From Thermoplasmata archaeon (GTDB lineage: Archaea > Thermoplasmatota > Thermoplasmata > Lutacidiplasmatales > UBA184), in assembly GCA_030039865.1 (NCBI GenBank), contig JASHUS010000041.1, positions 1 to 21,723 of the forward strand: a DNA stretch of 21,723 nt. The letters run 5' to 3'. Below the pieces are notes generated by a model. The model did no database searches and had not been told where the DNA came from. It saw only the letters and a program-made list of their open reading frames with translations. A program made the translations under genes and the position numbers. Each line of letters opens with the position of its first letter. The first letter of the stretch is position 1. Positions 14,867-21,723 of the stretch are shown here, piece after piece.

Positions 14867-16144
14867 ATGGCGCGAAGGATCTGGGCGGTTTGGGGTTCGT
14901 TTATCGCGGTCGCCGCGTTGTTGCTGAGCGCCGGCGGTGCGAGTGCTCACGCGCTCGGGCCCTCGGGCGCGCATCCCTCGACGGTGCCGACGCTGGCGTC
15001 GATCTCGGTGAAGACCGTCAAGGTGGGGAACAATCCCGTGGACGTCGCCTTCGACCCGGGGAACGGCGAGCTCTACGTCGCGAACACGAACTCTTCCTCG
15101 GTATCGGTGATCGACGGTTCCACGAACAAGGTCGTCGCGACGGTGGCCGTGAGCGCCGATCCGATCGAAGTGGGCTACGATGCGGTCAACGACGAGGTCT
15201 ACGTCCTGAGCCAGTCCACCCACGAGGTAACGATCCTCTCGAGCGCCAACGAGATCGTCGACACGATCTCGGTCGACGCGGACCCCATCGTGGGGATGAT
15301 CGCGCCCACGGGCAATGTCTATGTCACGAGCCACGGGACGAACGGGGTCGGACCCGGCAAGGTGGCGGTCATCAACGCGACGACGAACGATGTCACGAAC
15401 CTCGCGGTCGGCGACGAGGCGGAAGCGCCGTACTACGATCCGGCGAACGGCGACGTCTACGTGGGGAACCTCGTGAGCGACTCCCTGACCGTGATCACGA
15501 CCGCGCTCAAGGTGAAGACGATCGATTTCGGCACGGGCGGCGACCCGTTCGGGCTCGCCTACAGCCCCGCGACCAAGGAGATGTACGTCGCGCTCTTCGA
15601 GGACGCGGAGGTCGATGCCATCAGCTCGGCCAACAAGATCGTCGCGCGGATCCAGGACACCAACGTCCCGGTCGCGATCAGCTACAATCCGGCGAACGAG
15701 GACCTGTACGTCATCGACGAGGCCAGCCTCGCCTCGTCGAACCTGACGATCATCAGCTCCTCGAACTCGGTCATCGAGACGATCCTCACGCCCGAGACCA
15801 CGTCGATCGGCTCCGTCGACACCGAGAACGGCGACTTCTACCTGGGCACGGTGGCCGGCGACGAACTCGTCTACTCGGGGGCCGCGATGCCGGCGGCGGT
15901 GACGTCGCTGACGATCGGACACATCCCGCTCTTCGCCGAGCTGGATCCCACGACCGATGACGTGTTCGTGCTGAAGTTCGCGGCGACGGGTTCCGTGGGC
16001 GAAGTGTTCGTCTTCACGTCCGGCAACACCTTGGTCACGTCCAAAAAGGTCGGCGACGGCGGGCTCACGATGGTGTTCGATTCAGCGAACGGCGACATGT
16101 ACGTCGCGAACTACGGCTCCGACACCGTGTCGGTCATCACCTAG
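14867..16144 (+). CDS. Secreted YVTN-family beta-propeller protein
   Basis: 425 residues from the ATG at 14867, which begins a clean signal peptide (MARRIWAVWG..., cleavage after ASA near residue 28); an in-frame ATG at 14819 would add 16 unlikely residues. The rest is repeats of the type FDPGNGELYVANTNSSSVSVID. I count nine, with YDAVNDEVYV, YDPANGDVYV, YSPATKEMYV, YNPANEDLYV, VDTENGDFYL, LDPTTDDVFV and FDSANGDMYV as strand markers, ending exactly at the last repeat. YVTN repeats form beta-propellers; in archaea they occur in surface-layer and other extracellular proteins and probably mediate binding. No C-terminal anchor is present, so the protein is secreted or held non-covalently. Its stop overlaps that of the convergent cysteine-synthase homologue by 8 bp. 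Confidence 0.88.
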   Translation: MARRIWAVWGSFIAVAALLLSAGGASAHALGPSGAHPSTVPTLASISVKTVKVGNNPVDVAFDPGNGELYVANTNSSSVSVIDGSTNKVVATVAVSADPIEVGYDAVNDEVYVLSQSTHEVTILSSANEIVDTISVDADPIVGMIAPTGNVYVTSHGTNGVGPGKVAVINATTNDVTNLAVGDEAEAPYYDPANGDVYVGNLVSDSLTVITTALKVKTIDFGTGGDPFGLAYSPATKEMYVALFEDAEVDAISSANKIVARIQDTNVPVAISYNPANEDLYVIDEASLASSNLTIISSSNSVIETILTPETTSIGSVDTENGDFYLGTVAGDELVYSGAAMPAAVTSLTIGHIPLFAELDPTTDDVFVLKFAATGSVGEVFVFTSGNTLVTSKKVGDGGLTMVFDSANGDMYVANYGSDTVSVIT

Positions 16145-17084
16145 CGCCGCGCGGATCCGGCGGCCGGAAGAGGTCCGTGCTGAGGTAGCGTAGGCCCGAG
16201 TCGACCATCACCGTCACGACGGTCGCATCGGGACCCAGGGCTCGAGCGACCCTCAGCGCGGCAACCGTGTTGGCGCCCGAGGAGGCGCCGACAAAGAGCG
16301 CCTCCTCCCGCGCGAGGCGTCGCGTCATCTCGATCGCTTCGGCCGACGGCACGGGGAGGATCTCGTCGACGAGCTTCGGGTTCCAGAGGGGAGGGACGTA
16401 TCCGATCCCGATCCCCTCGATGTGATGCGCGCCGGTCGGTCGTCCGGAGAGGACCGCGGACTCCGCAGGTTCGACGGCGATGACGCGGATGCTCCGGCGG
16501 TGGCGCCACAGCGCCTCGGTCGTGCCGTGGATCGAGTGGGCCGTTCCGACCGACTGTACGAACGCGTCGACCCCGCCCTCGGTCTGGCGCCAGATCTCCT
16601 CCCCCATCGCGTGGTACCCCTCCGCGCCGTCGAGATTCGTCAGCTGGTCGCAGAACCAGTGGCCGGGCCGCTCGCTGAGCCGCCGGGCCGTTTCGACCAT
16701 CGAGCGGATCAGGTGTTCGGTGATCTGCTTCCGGTCGCTCGGAACGTCGGTGATGTGGGCCCCGAACGCAGCCATCGTCCGCCGCTTCTCGTCACTGAAG
16801 GCGTCGGAATATACGATCTCGAGCGGGTGACGGGTCGCCGCGCAGACGAGGGCAAGGGAGATGCCGGTCGTGCCGGCGGTGTACTCGACGACGGTCGTGC
16901 CCGCCGCGAGCTTTCCGGATCGCTCCGCGGCGAGGACCATCGCCTTGGCGACACGGTCCTTCATGCTGCCGGTCGGGTTCTCGAACTCGAGCTTCGCGAG
17001 CACGCGGGCCGAACCGGCCGGGACGACGTGCCGGAGCTCGACGAGCGGCGTCGACCCGATCGCGTCGAGAATCCCCCGGGCCAT
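16137..17084 (-). CDS. PLP-dependent cysteine synthase family protein with atypical active-site loops
   Basis: 315 residues, the normal length for O-acetylserine sulfhydrylase/cysteine synthase. STPLVEL (11-17), ENPTGSMKDRVAKAM (PLP-binding K42), VGASSGANT (265-273) and DSGLRYLST (295-303) are canonical fold-type II positions. Two loops differ: the substrate-binding TSGNTG is TAGTTG (69-74), and the PLP-phosphate loop GTGGT is GTAHS (180-184). The beta-replacement reaction on an activated serine is therefore likely but the substrates may differ; a specialised enzyme (for example one using O-phosphoserine, homoserine derivatives or another nucleophile) is possible. It is cytoplasmic. The start ATG at 17084 has a TATA-like box ~40 nt upstream. 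It shares a strand with the MFS gene 100 bp upstream. Confidence 0.85.
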   Translation of the reverse strand: MARGILDAIGSTPLVELRHVVPAGSARVLAKLEFENPTGSMKDRVAKAMVLAAERSGKLAAGTTVVEYTAGTTGISLALVCAATRHPLEIVYSDAFSDEKRRTMAAFGAHITDVPSDRKQITEHLIRSMVETARRLSERPGHWFCDQLTNLDGAEGYHAMGEEIWRQTEGGVDAFVQSVGTAHSIHGTTEALWRHRRSIRVIAVEPAESAVLSGRPTGAHHIEGIGIGYVPPLWNPKLVDEILPVPSAEAIEMTRRLAREEALFVGASSGANTVAALRVARALGPDATVVTVMVDSGLRYLSTDLFRPPDPRGAR

Positions 17085-17120
17085 CCAGCCGCCCCGCGCC
17101 GGGGGACCGAGGGGCCGCGC

Positions 17121-17127
17121 CTATTTG
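17121..17127 (-). promoter_or_regulatory. Possible TATA box of the cysteine synthase homologue
   Basis: The minus strand reads CAAATAG, centred ~40 nt upstream of the ATG at 17084, implying a ~14-nt leader. It is the only A/T-rich stretch in the 100-bp gap. Confidence 0.4.
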
Positions 17128-17184
17128 GGACCCCCCGGGCGGCGGCACCACGACGCGGCGCGCGCGCCGAGGACCGATCTCCGA

Positions 17185-18756
17185 CTAGCTACCGGGGACC
17201 CGGCTCGGCGACGGCACCGGGGGCGCGGCCGAGCCGTCGGGCGTTGGATCGGCCGCCGCGCGATAGTTCTGGAGCGACGCTCCGATCACCCCCACGACGA
17301 CGCTGATCAGCAGTCCGATTCCGAAGATCCAGTCGAAGGCGGCGGCGCTCGGAACGACCACGCCGGCGAGGCCGCCCGCCCCGTCGGGCACCAGCGCGAC
17401 CCGCGTGAACGTCGCGAGGAGCGTCGCGACGACGACGGGTCCGATGCTCGCGCCCAGGTCCTGGAACATCTCGGTCAACCCCATCTGAATACCCCGCTCG
17501 CCGTGGCGCGACGCCATGGCGATGACGTTGGTGACCGAGACGAGTACGGCGACGAGCCCCGTGAACGTCGGGATCGCTTCCGTCACGAGCTCGAGGTACG
17601 TGGCGTGGTAGACGAGCAAGAGCAGGAAGCCGGTACCCGCGAGCAGGGCGCCGAGCATCGTCATCGGCCGGGGCCCGAACCGCGCCACGCCGCGTCCGAC
17701 GAGCGGCGCCGCGATGAACATCGAGACCGTCGTCGGGATGCTCAGGATGCCGAAGTCGAGCACGCTGCGCCCGAGGCCAACGATCGGGAACTCCACGAGG
17801 ACGGTCAGCACGACGAAGGCGACGTACATCGCGAGACCCACGAGGCTCGCGCCCAAGTACCCCAGCGCGAGATTGCGTTCCCGGAACCGTCCGATATCGA
17901 GGAGGGGCTCGGCCGCGCGCGTCGTCCGCACGAGGAACCCGACCAACAGGACGCCCGCGAGCACGAAGAGCTCGGGAACGCCGAGGGGCACGCTGGGGGC
18001 GATCCCCCCGGTCCAGCGCCCCCATCCCCACGTCGGTCCGAGGGTCAGCGCGAGCAGGAAGGCCGTGAGCGCGCCCCCGAGCAGCCCCGCGCCGAGGAGG
18101 TCGATCCGACCGCCCGTGCCTCGGTGGCCCTGGGGCAGCCAGGTACGGGTGAGGATCGGTAGGACGATGACGAACGGCAGGACCGAGGCGTACGCCACCT
18201 GCCATCCGAACGTCTCGATGAGCCACGAACCCCCGACCAGGCCGAACGCGGACCCGACCGCAAACATCGCGGCGACCGCGCCCTGGGCCGGGGCGACCCG
18301 CTCGCGCGGGACCGCTTCGGCCACCATCGCGAGAGCCAGGGGGAACATCGCGAGGCCGACACCCTGCAGGCCCCGCACGGCGATCAGCAGGTAGATCGAC
18401 GACGCTCGGCTCAGCCCGAGGGCGGCGCCGAGCGTCGGAGTCAGCGGCGCGAGCGCGACCGCGACCGTATAGATGGATAGGACGATCGAGAGTACGCGGC
18501 GCTTCCCGTAGAGGTCGCCGAGCTTCGCGAAGATCGGGATCGTCGCGACGCCGACCAGCAGGTATGCCGAGAGGATCCACGCGACGGTGGTGTACGGCGC
18601 GTTCCCGAAGAACGTCGCGAGGCGGGGCAGGGCCGGTGTCAGCATCGTCTCGATGAAGCTGACCAGCAGCGCGGCGGAGGCCAGCACGATGAGTACGCGC
18701 GTAGCGTGAGGAGAGACCGACGGGTTCTCGACCGGGGCCGCCGAAGGGGACGACAT
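17185..18756 (-). CDS. MFS transporter, DHA2-type (14 TM) exporter
   Basis: 523 residues, typical of 14-helix DHA2 drug:proton antiporters. The frame continues upstream of 18756, but MSSPSAAPVENPSVSPHATR is a suitable cytoplasmic start. Family signatures: SFIETMLTPALPRLA in TM1 (Glu where DHA2 members usually have Asp), the motif A loop LGDLYGKRRVL (79-89), RGLQGVGLAMFPLAL in the region of motif B, and AVGSAFGLVGGSWLIETFGW in place of motif C. A proton-driven exporter in the cytoplasmic membrane for drugs, metabolites or toxic compounds is likely; the substrate is unknown. It is divergent from a double-HTH regulator with 130 bp between starts, the classic arrangement of an efflux pump and its regulator. 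A Shine-Dalgarno-like AGGAGG (minus strand, about 18779-18784) lies too far upstream (~22 nt) to be decisive. Confidence 0.87.
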   Translation of the reverse strand: MSSPSAAPVENPSVSPHATRVLIVLASAALLVSFIETMLTPALPRLATFFGNAPYTTVAWILSAYLLVGVATIPIFAKLGDLYGKRRVLSIVLSIYTVAVALAPLTPTLGAALGLSRASSIYLLIAVRGLQGVGLAMFPLALAMVAEAVPRERVAPAQGAVAAMFAVGSAFGLVGGSWLIETFGWQVAYASVLPFVIVLPILTRTWLPQGHRGTGGRIDLLGAGLLGGALTAFLLALTLGPTWGWGRWTGGIAPSVPLGVPELFVLAGVLLVGFLVRTTRAAEPLLDIGRFRERNLALGYLGASLVGLAMYVAFVVLTVLVEFPIVGLGRSVLDFGILSIPTTVSMFIAAPLVGRGVARFGPRPMTMLGALLAGTGFLLLLVYHATYLELVTEAIPTFTGLVAVLVSVTNVIAMASRHGERGIQMGLTEMFQDLGASIGPVVVATLLATFTRVALVPDGAGGLAGVVVPSAAAFDWIFGIGLLISVVVGVIGASLQNYRAAADPTPDGSAAPPVPSPSRVPGS

Positions 18757-18810
18757 GGTCCGGGACAGGGCCGGGCCCCTCCTGAACCGCGCGTCGCGAC
18801 CTCCGCCAAA

Positions 18811-18870
18811 GTCGGAAGGCGAGCTCCCGCGGTTTCCGATTTTGTCGGTCGAACTCAAAAGGTCGGAAGG
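18811..18870. promoter_or_regulatory. Divergent promoter with a 9-bp direct repeat, candidate operator
   Basis: GTCGGAAGG occurs at 18811-18819 and again at 18862-18870, 51 bp apart. Between them lie CGATTTTGTCG (18837-18847; on the minus strand a TATA-like ACAAAATC for the MFS gene) and TCAAAAGG (18855-18862; centred 29 nt upstream of the ATG at 18887, so a leaderless promoter for the regulator). The second repeat sits immediately downstream of the regulator's TATA box, where a bound protein would block transcription. Operator function is inference. Confidence 0.4.
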
Positions 18871-18886
18871 ATAGTCGTGCGCAGCG

Positions 18887-19894
18887 ATGGCCCCCGAGAA
18901 CGGCGCGACGCTCCCCCGCGGGGTCGAGCTCGACCTCGAGATCCTGCGCGTGATGTACACGGGCACCGGGGTTTCCATCTCCGGCATCGACCCGAGGCTC
19001 AATGCGAGCCGCGTCGCCCAACAGCTCGGCGTGAGCCGGGCGCGCGTGGCCGCGCGCCTGCGGGCGTGGACGGAGTACGGCTTCCTGCGGCGCTACGACG
19101 TCTGGCCGAATCCGTACCTCTTCGAGCTCACCGGGGCGACTTTCGACGTCCGGGTCGCCGATCGGCTCGCGAAAGAGGAGGCGCTCGCGAGGATCGGCCT
19201 CGTCCCAGGGGCGGTGGGCGGCATCGACTTCCTCGGCGACTGGCTCGCCGCGACGTTCGTGCTGCCCCGCGAGGGCGACCCGCGTCGGGTCGCGGCGCTC
19301 CTTCGCGGGCTCGCCGGGATCGCGGAGGTCGGGGAGGCGGTCCCTTGGGCCCCTCCCTCCTCCGATCGTACGCTGAGTCCGCTCGAACATCGGATCGTGC
19401 GGGTCCTCCGGCAGTTCCCGACTGCCTCACTGTCCTCGATCGCGCGCCACGTCGGTGTCTCGACGCGCACGATCACCGCCCGCTACGCCCGGTTGCTCGA
19501 TGAGCACGCGGTGTGGTTCGTGCCCGAGCTCGATTTCCGAGCGCTCACCGAGCCGGTCCTCGCTGTCAACCTGCGCTTCGATTCGGTGAATCACCGCGAC
19601 TCGTTCGATCGGGCGATCGCGCGGGCGTACCCGCTGTCGCTCGCGTTCCGACGCACCCAGTTCGGACCGATGCTGCCCGAGACCCTCGCCAGCTACTTCG
19701 TCGTCGTCGCATCCGCGGCGCGCGTCGAACATCTCGAGTCCTGGATTCGTTCGAACCCCGGCGTCGCGGAGCGCGAACTGCTCACGATGCGCCGGACGTT
19801 CTCGTTTCCCGAGACGTTCGATCGGCTCCTGACCCCGGAGCGCACTCCACTCCCCGGCCGACGCCCCGGGTCCGCCCGGCGAGCCGGTAAGTAG
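18887..19894 (+). CDS. Double-HTH transcription regulator (Lrp/AsnC-like HTHs), divergent from the MFS exporter
   Basis: 335 residues. The ATG at 18887 is supported by a TATA-like box centred 29 nt upstream. HTH1 (about 38-66: NASRVAQQLGVSRARVAARLRAW) is followed by LRRYDVWPNPYLF (72-76 VWPNP) and an alpha/beta region. A second HTH (about 162-205: LSPLEHRIVRVL...LSSIARHVGVSTRTITARYARLL) is followed by another alpha/beta segment. Each half resembles an AsnC/Lrp unit (HTH plus effector-type domain), so this may be an internal duplication that works like a dimer in one chain. It shares the VWPNP motif and layout with the gene at 20258. Its position suggests control of the exporter and of itself. 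The C-terminus is basic (RRPGSARRAGK). Confidence 0.8.
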   Translation: MAPENGATLPRGVELDLEILRVMYTGTGVSISGIDPRLNASRVAQQLGVSRARVAARLRAWTEYGFLRRYDVWPNPYLFELTGATFDVRVADRLAKEEALARIGLVPGAVGGIDFLGDWLAATFVLPREGDPRRVAALLRGLAGIAEVGEAVPWAPPSSDRTLSPLEHRIVRVLRQFPTASLSSIARHVGVSTRTITARYARLLDEHAVWFVPELDFRALTEPVLAVNLRFDSVNHRDSFDRAIARAYPLSLAFRRTQFGPMLPETLASYFVVVASAARVEHLESWIRSNPGVAERELLTMRRTFSFPETFDRLLTPERTPLPGRRPGSARRAGK

Positions 19895-19972
19895 TCGAAT
19901 TCCGTGCGTCCGGCACCCGAGAAAAAGGCGGACGACGGCGGCCGCGCCCCGTCCCCGTGGTAGAGGGAGGGC

Positions 19973-19999
19973 GGTCTCCGTCGTCCCCACCCGGAGACC
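19973..19999 (+). terminator. Hairpin downstream of the first double-HTH regulator
   Basis: GGTCTCC and GGAGACC pair over a 13-nt loop, 78 nt after the stop at 19894. No T-run follows. It is a weak candidate for an RNA 3'-end structure. Confidence 0.25.
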
Positions 20000-20211
20000 C
20001 CTTACGGCGCACCAGTCCCGTGGTCCTCCCAAGTGGGCTCGGATGAGGACGAGTCCACAACGGGACGGCCCGCCGGCTGGGGTTCTCCGGATGGTTGTGC
20101 CACCACCACTCGGCCGCTATTTTGACCCCGCGAAGGCAGTGCCTTCGAAACGGGAAGAGGCCCGGAGATGGCTGAGGAGCCCGGGGGGCCGTGGGGGAAC
20201 CGCGACGGACA

Positions 20212-20220
20212 GATTTTTCA
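20212..20220 (+). promoter_or_regulatory. TATA-like box of the second double-HTH regulator
   Basis: GATTTTTCA lies ~42 nt upstream of the ATG at 20258, predicting a leader of about 15 nt that includes GGAG (20249-20252), 5 nt before the ATG, as a Shine-Dalgarno. Confidence 0.45.
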
Positions 20221-20257
20221 TCGGGTTGCGGATAGGTTCCCGTCCCCCGGAGCCTGC

Positions 20258-21271
20258 ATGGACGTTCTCGACTTCGCACTTTACCGGGCGATGTTCCCGG
20301 GGGGCCTCGGCCGGTTCTGGTTCGCCCGGTCGGTCATCGAGCCGCGGATCTCGGCCCGTCAGATCGGGCAGCGGATCGGGGTCAGCGAGGTCTCCGTTCG
20401 GTATCGACTCGCGAAGATGCGCGAGCGGCGATTCCTCCAAGGCTACGAGGTCTGGCCGAACCCCGCCGTCTTCGGGGCATCGATCCGTCTCGTCGAGATC
20501 CTCGCCAAGGACGCCCCGGACGCCGATCGAATACTCCGGCAGCTGCCGAGGGTCGACGGCGTGATCTCGGCGCGCGTCATGATCGACGAAGACGGCCGTC
20601 ACATCCGCGTGAGCCTGATCGACCTGGGGACCGACGCGACGGAGACGAGGGTCCGCGAGGTCGTCGCGCTTGCGAGCGACCCTCCGTCCTCCATCGCCTC
20701 CATCCCCGAGTGGATACCGAGTTGCCCACGGGACCTGCGTCCGCTCGATTGGAGGATGATCGGCGAATTGCGGACTCGCCCCGAGCTCGATCCGGTCGCG
20801 CTCGCGCGGCGTCTCGGGATCTCGCGCAAGACCGCGGCACGGCGCTTGAACGAACTCCTGGACTCGAGCGCGATCTTCTGGATGCTCCGCGCCGACAGCT
20901 CGCTCTTGCCGGTAGCCGCGTTCTTCATCGGGCTGCGGCAGCCCGAGGACCAACCGGCGGTCTTCCGGGAGATCGAGGAGAAGATCGTCCACTGGCTGCC
21001 GATCGCGCCGGGGGGGCTCGGCGAGCCTCCGTCGGCGCCTCCTCGATGGATCGGCGCGATGTTCTGGATCCCCTCCCCGGCCGCGACAGAGCCGCTCACC
21101 CAGCAGCTCCTCGCGATCCCGGGGGTCGCCTGGGCCCAGCGCCGGTATCCGGGCGCGTCGATCAGCCTACCCGGTTGGCTCGATCGCCAACTCGCGGTCC
21201 GTTTGGGCCAGGCCGAGGGTCGTCAGTCGGCGGGCGATTCCGGGGTCGAGGTCGCCACGCCGAACGAATAG
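20258..21271 (+). CDS. Double-HTH transcription regulator, paralogue of the one at 18887
   Basis: 337 residues from the ATG at 20258 (GGAG 5 nt upstream); a longer frame begins at 20168 but its extra 30 residues would span the promoter element. HTH1 (about 32-60: SARQIGQRIGVSEVSVRYRLAKM) is followed by QGYEVWPNPAVFG (VWPNP at 65-69), the same motif and position as in the neighbouring regulator. An alpha/beta segment with VRVSLIDLG-type strands leads to HTH2 (about 171-205: DPVALARRLGISRKTAARRLNELL) and a second alpha/beta segment (MLRADSSLLPVAAFFIGLR). No membrane helix is certain. The two neighbours are probably old duplicates, as the flanking sequence has diverged. The target could be the membrane protein gene that begins 84 bp downstream; this is inference. 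Confidence 0.8.
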   Translation: MDVLDFALYRAMFPGGLGRFWFARSVIEPRISARQIGQRIGVSEVSVRYRLAKMRERRFLQGYEVWPNPAVFGASIRLVEILAKDAPDADRILRQLPRVDGVISARVMIDEDGRHIRVSLIDLGTDATETRVREVVALASDPPSSIASIPEWIPSCPRDLRPLDWRMIGELRTRPELDPVALARRLGISRKTAARRLNELLDSSAIFWMLRADSSLLPVAAFFIGLRQPEDQPAVFREIEEKIVHWLPIAPGGLGEPPSAPPRWIGAMFWIPSPAATEPLTQQLLAIPGVAWAQRRYPGASISLPGWLDRQLAVRLGQAEGRQSAGDSGVEVATPNE

Positions 21272-21355
21272 CCAAGCTTCGTCTCCCGCCGGTGCGCCCG
21301 CGAGTTTCGGCCGCCGGCAAGCCTATCGGCCGAGTCGTTGTCCGAGAACGGTCCC

Positions 21356-21723
21356 GTGAGCGGCGTGAGTGCCCAGACCGTCGACTTCTCACGGGCCTTG
21401 GCGCACGTCGACCACGCCCACATCGGGGTCCGTCGCGCAGTCCGGGACGCGTCGATCGTGGTCGCGCCGCTCGTGATCGGCTACGCCCTCGGCCTCACGG
21501 TGCCCGCGGTGCTCGTGACGGTGGGCACGCTCAACCTTCTGCTCGTGGCCCCCGCGTACCCGGCGAACGCGGACGTTCGGGTGCTCGCGGTCGCCTGCGC
21601 CTCGAACGCGGCCGGGTTCGGGGCGGGCACGCTCGTCGGTCTCCTCCCGAGGTGGATCGGACTTCCGCTGATCGGGCTCGGACTCTTCCTCGCGGTGAGA
21701 AGCGTTCGCCGCCTCGCGTGGGA
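21356..21723 (+). CDS. Membrane protein, 3' end outside the window (possibly FUSC-like)
   Basis: A GTG at 21356 (alternative GTG at 21365) opens a frame to the right edge, 122 codons without a stop. After a soluble start with AHVDHAH, a segment of the form RRAVRDASIVVAPLVIGYAL leads into several Val/Leu/Ala-rich membrane helices (about residues 34-50, 52-68, 77-100, 103-115) with short loops. The 'R-x-A-x-R-x-A ... PL-x-IG' opening resembles the N-terminal half of FUSC/aromatic-acid-efflux-type membrane proteins, but too little is visible to be sure. It follows the second double-HTH regulator on the same strand, so the two could form a regulator-transporter pair. Confidence 0.6.
   Translation, partial: MSGVSAQTVDFSRALAHVDHAHIGVRRAVRDASIVVAPLVIGYALGLTVPAVLVTVGTLNLLLVAPAYPANADVRVLAVACASNAAGFGAGTLVGLLPRWIGLPLIGLGLFLAVRSVRRLAW

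Larger units (their letters stand above)
19895..20257. other. 363-bp intergenic region between the two double-HTH regulators
   Basis: No convincing gene is seen. A frame open from 20043 shows no domain, and the 90 nt before 20258 are an unlikely N-terminal extension of the second regulator. The region holds a 7-bp hairpin at 19973-19999, an A/T-rich GCTATTTTGAC around 20115-20125, and the ATTTTTCA promoter element of the second regulator near its end. Confidence 0.55.

Noticed and set aside
14516..15922. 468-codon minus-strand frame opposite the YVTN gene
   Set aside because: It is the antisense of a repeat protein; the charged, His/Asp/Arg-rich composition is a codon-bias artefact.
17189..19390. 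733-codon open frame on the minus strand over the MFS gene
   Set aside because: It is out of frame with the clearly membrane-type MFS protein and is Arg/Asp/Pro-rich with no hydrophobic pattern.
20043..20564. 173-codon plus-strand frame before the second double-HTH regulator
   Set aside because: Most of it overlaps the regulator out of frame, and it has an Arg/Ser-rich composition with no recognisable feature.
1..21723. tRNA, rRNA, CRISPR arrays, insertion sequences, attachment sites
   Set aside because: No TPsiC-arm-like GGTTCGAATCC context with matching stems, no regularly spaced direct repeats outside the glycosidase gene, and no transposase or integrase motif were found by eye. A dedicated tRNA search would be needed to exclude intron-containing forms.

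Overview
This window looks like a piece of a high-GC archaeal genome, most likely from an uncultured member of the Thermoplasmatota (Thermoplasmata-like; perhaps one of the acid-soil or sediment lineages). The protein content points there: a DUF835 protein, a thermopsin-type (peptidase A5) secreted protease, a large secreted glycosidase carrying repeats of the 'ESGLPxGTxWSV' type, a YVTN beta-propeller, two bacterioopsin-activator-like (HTH_10) regulators, and membrane proteins ending in zinc ribbons. Several start codons also have an A/T-rich TATA-like box 27-30 nt upstream, as expected for leaderless archaeal transcripts. No tRNA, rRNA, CRISPR array or insertion sequence was recognised. The lineage is an inference from these families, not from a marker gene.

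Layout. At 1-2.4 kb (+): the end of a DUF835 protein with a very long Pro/Glu/Ala-rich linker, a small membrane zinc-ribbon protein, and a 71-residue possible zinc-binding protein. At 2.4-7.15 kb (-): a 1013-residue surface-anchored clan GH-A-like glycosidase with six repeats at an exact 77-residue period, a small secreted protein of unknown function, and a protein with a degenerate P-loop. At 7.3-8.8 kb (-): two tandem paralogous HTH_10 regulators separated by 2 nt. They are divergent from a dipeptide epimerase (8.98-10.0 kb, +), whose 3' end overlaps that of a large thermopsin-like protease (9.9-12.8 kb, -) by 118 bp.

At 12.8-14.7 kb: a 378-bp divergent region with two perfect hairpins, then a small Cys-containing secreted protein behind the best TATA box in the window, then a membrane protein with a C-terminal cluster of CxxC pairs. 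At 14.9-17.1 kb: a secreted nine-repeat YVTN protein convergent with a divergent cysteine-synthase-family enzyme. At 17.2-19.9 kb: a 14-TM MFS (DHA2-type) exporter divergent from a double-HTH regulator. At 20.3-21.3 kb: a second regulator of the same architecture. The window ends in the start of a membrane protein.

Taken together this is a cell-surface and nutrient-scavenging neighbourhood: secreted protease, glycosidase and beta-propeller proteins, an enzyme that could process dipeptides released by extracellular proteolysis, and four transcription factors of two families beside genes they may control. The functional links are inferred from adjacency. No obviously new defence or mobile system was found. 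The most unusual points are the indel-free 77-residue repeat array, the two regulator families, and the altered active-site loops of the cysteine-synthase homologue.
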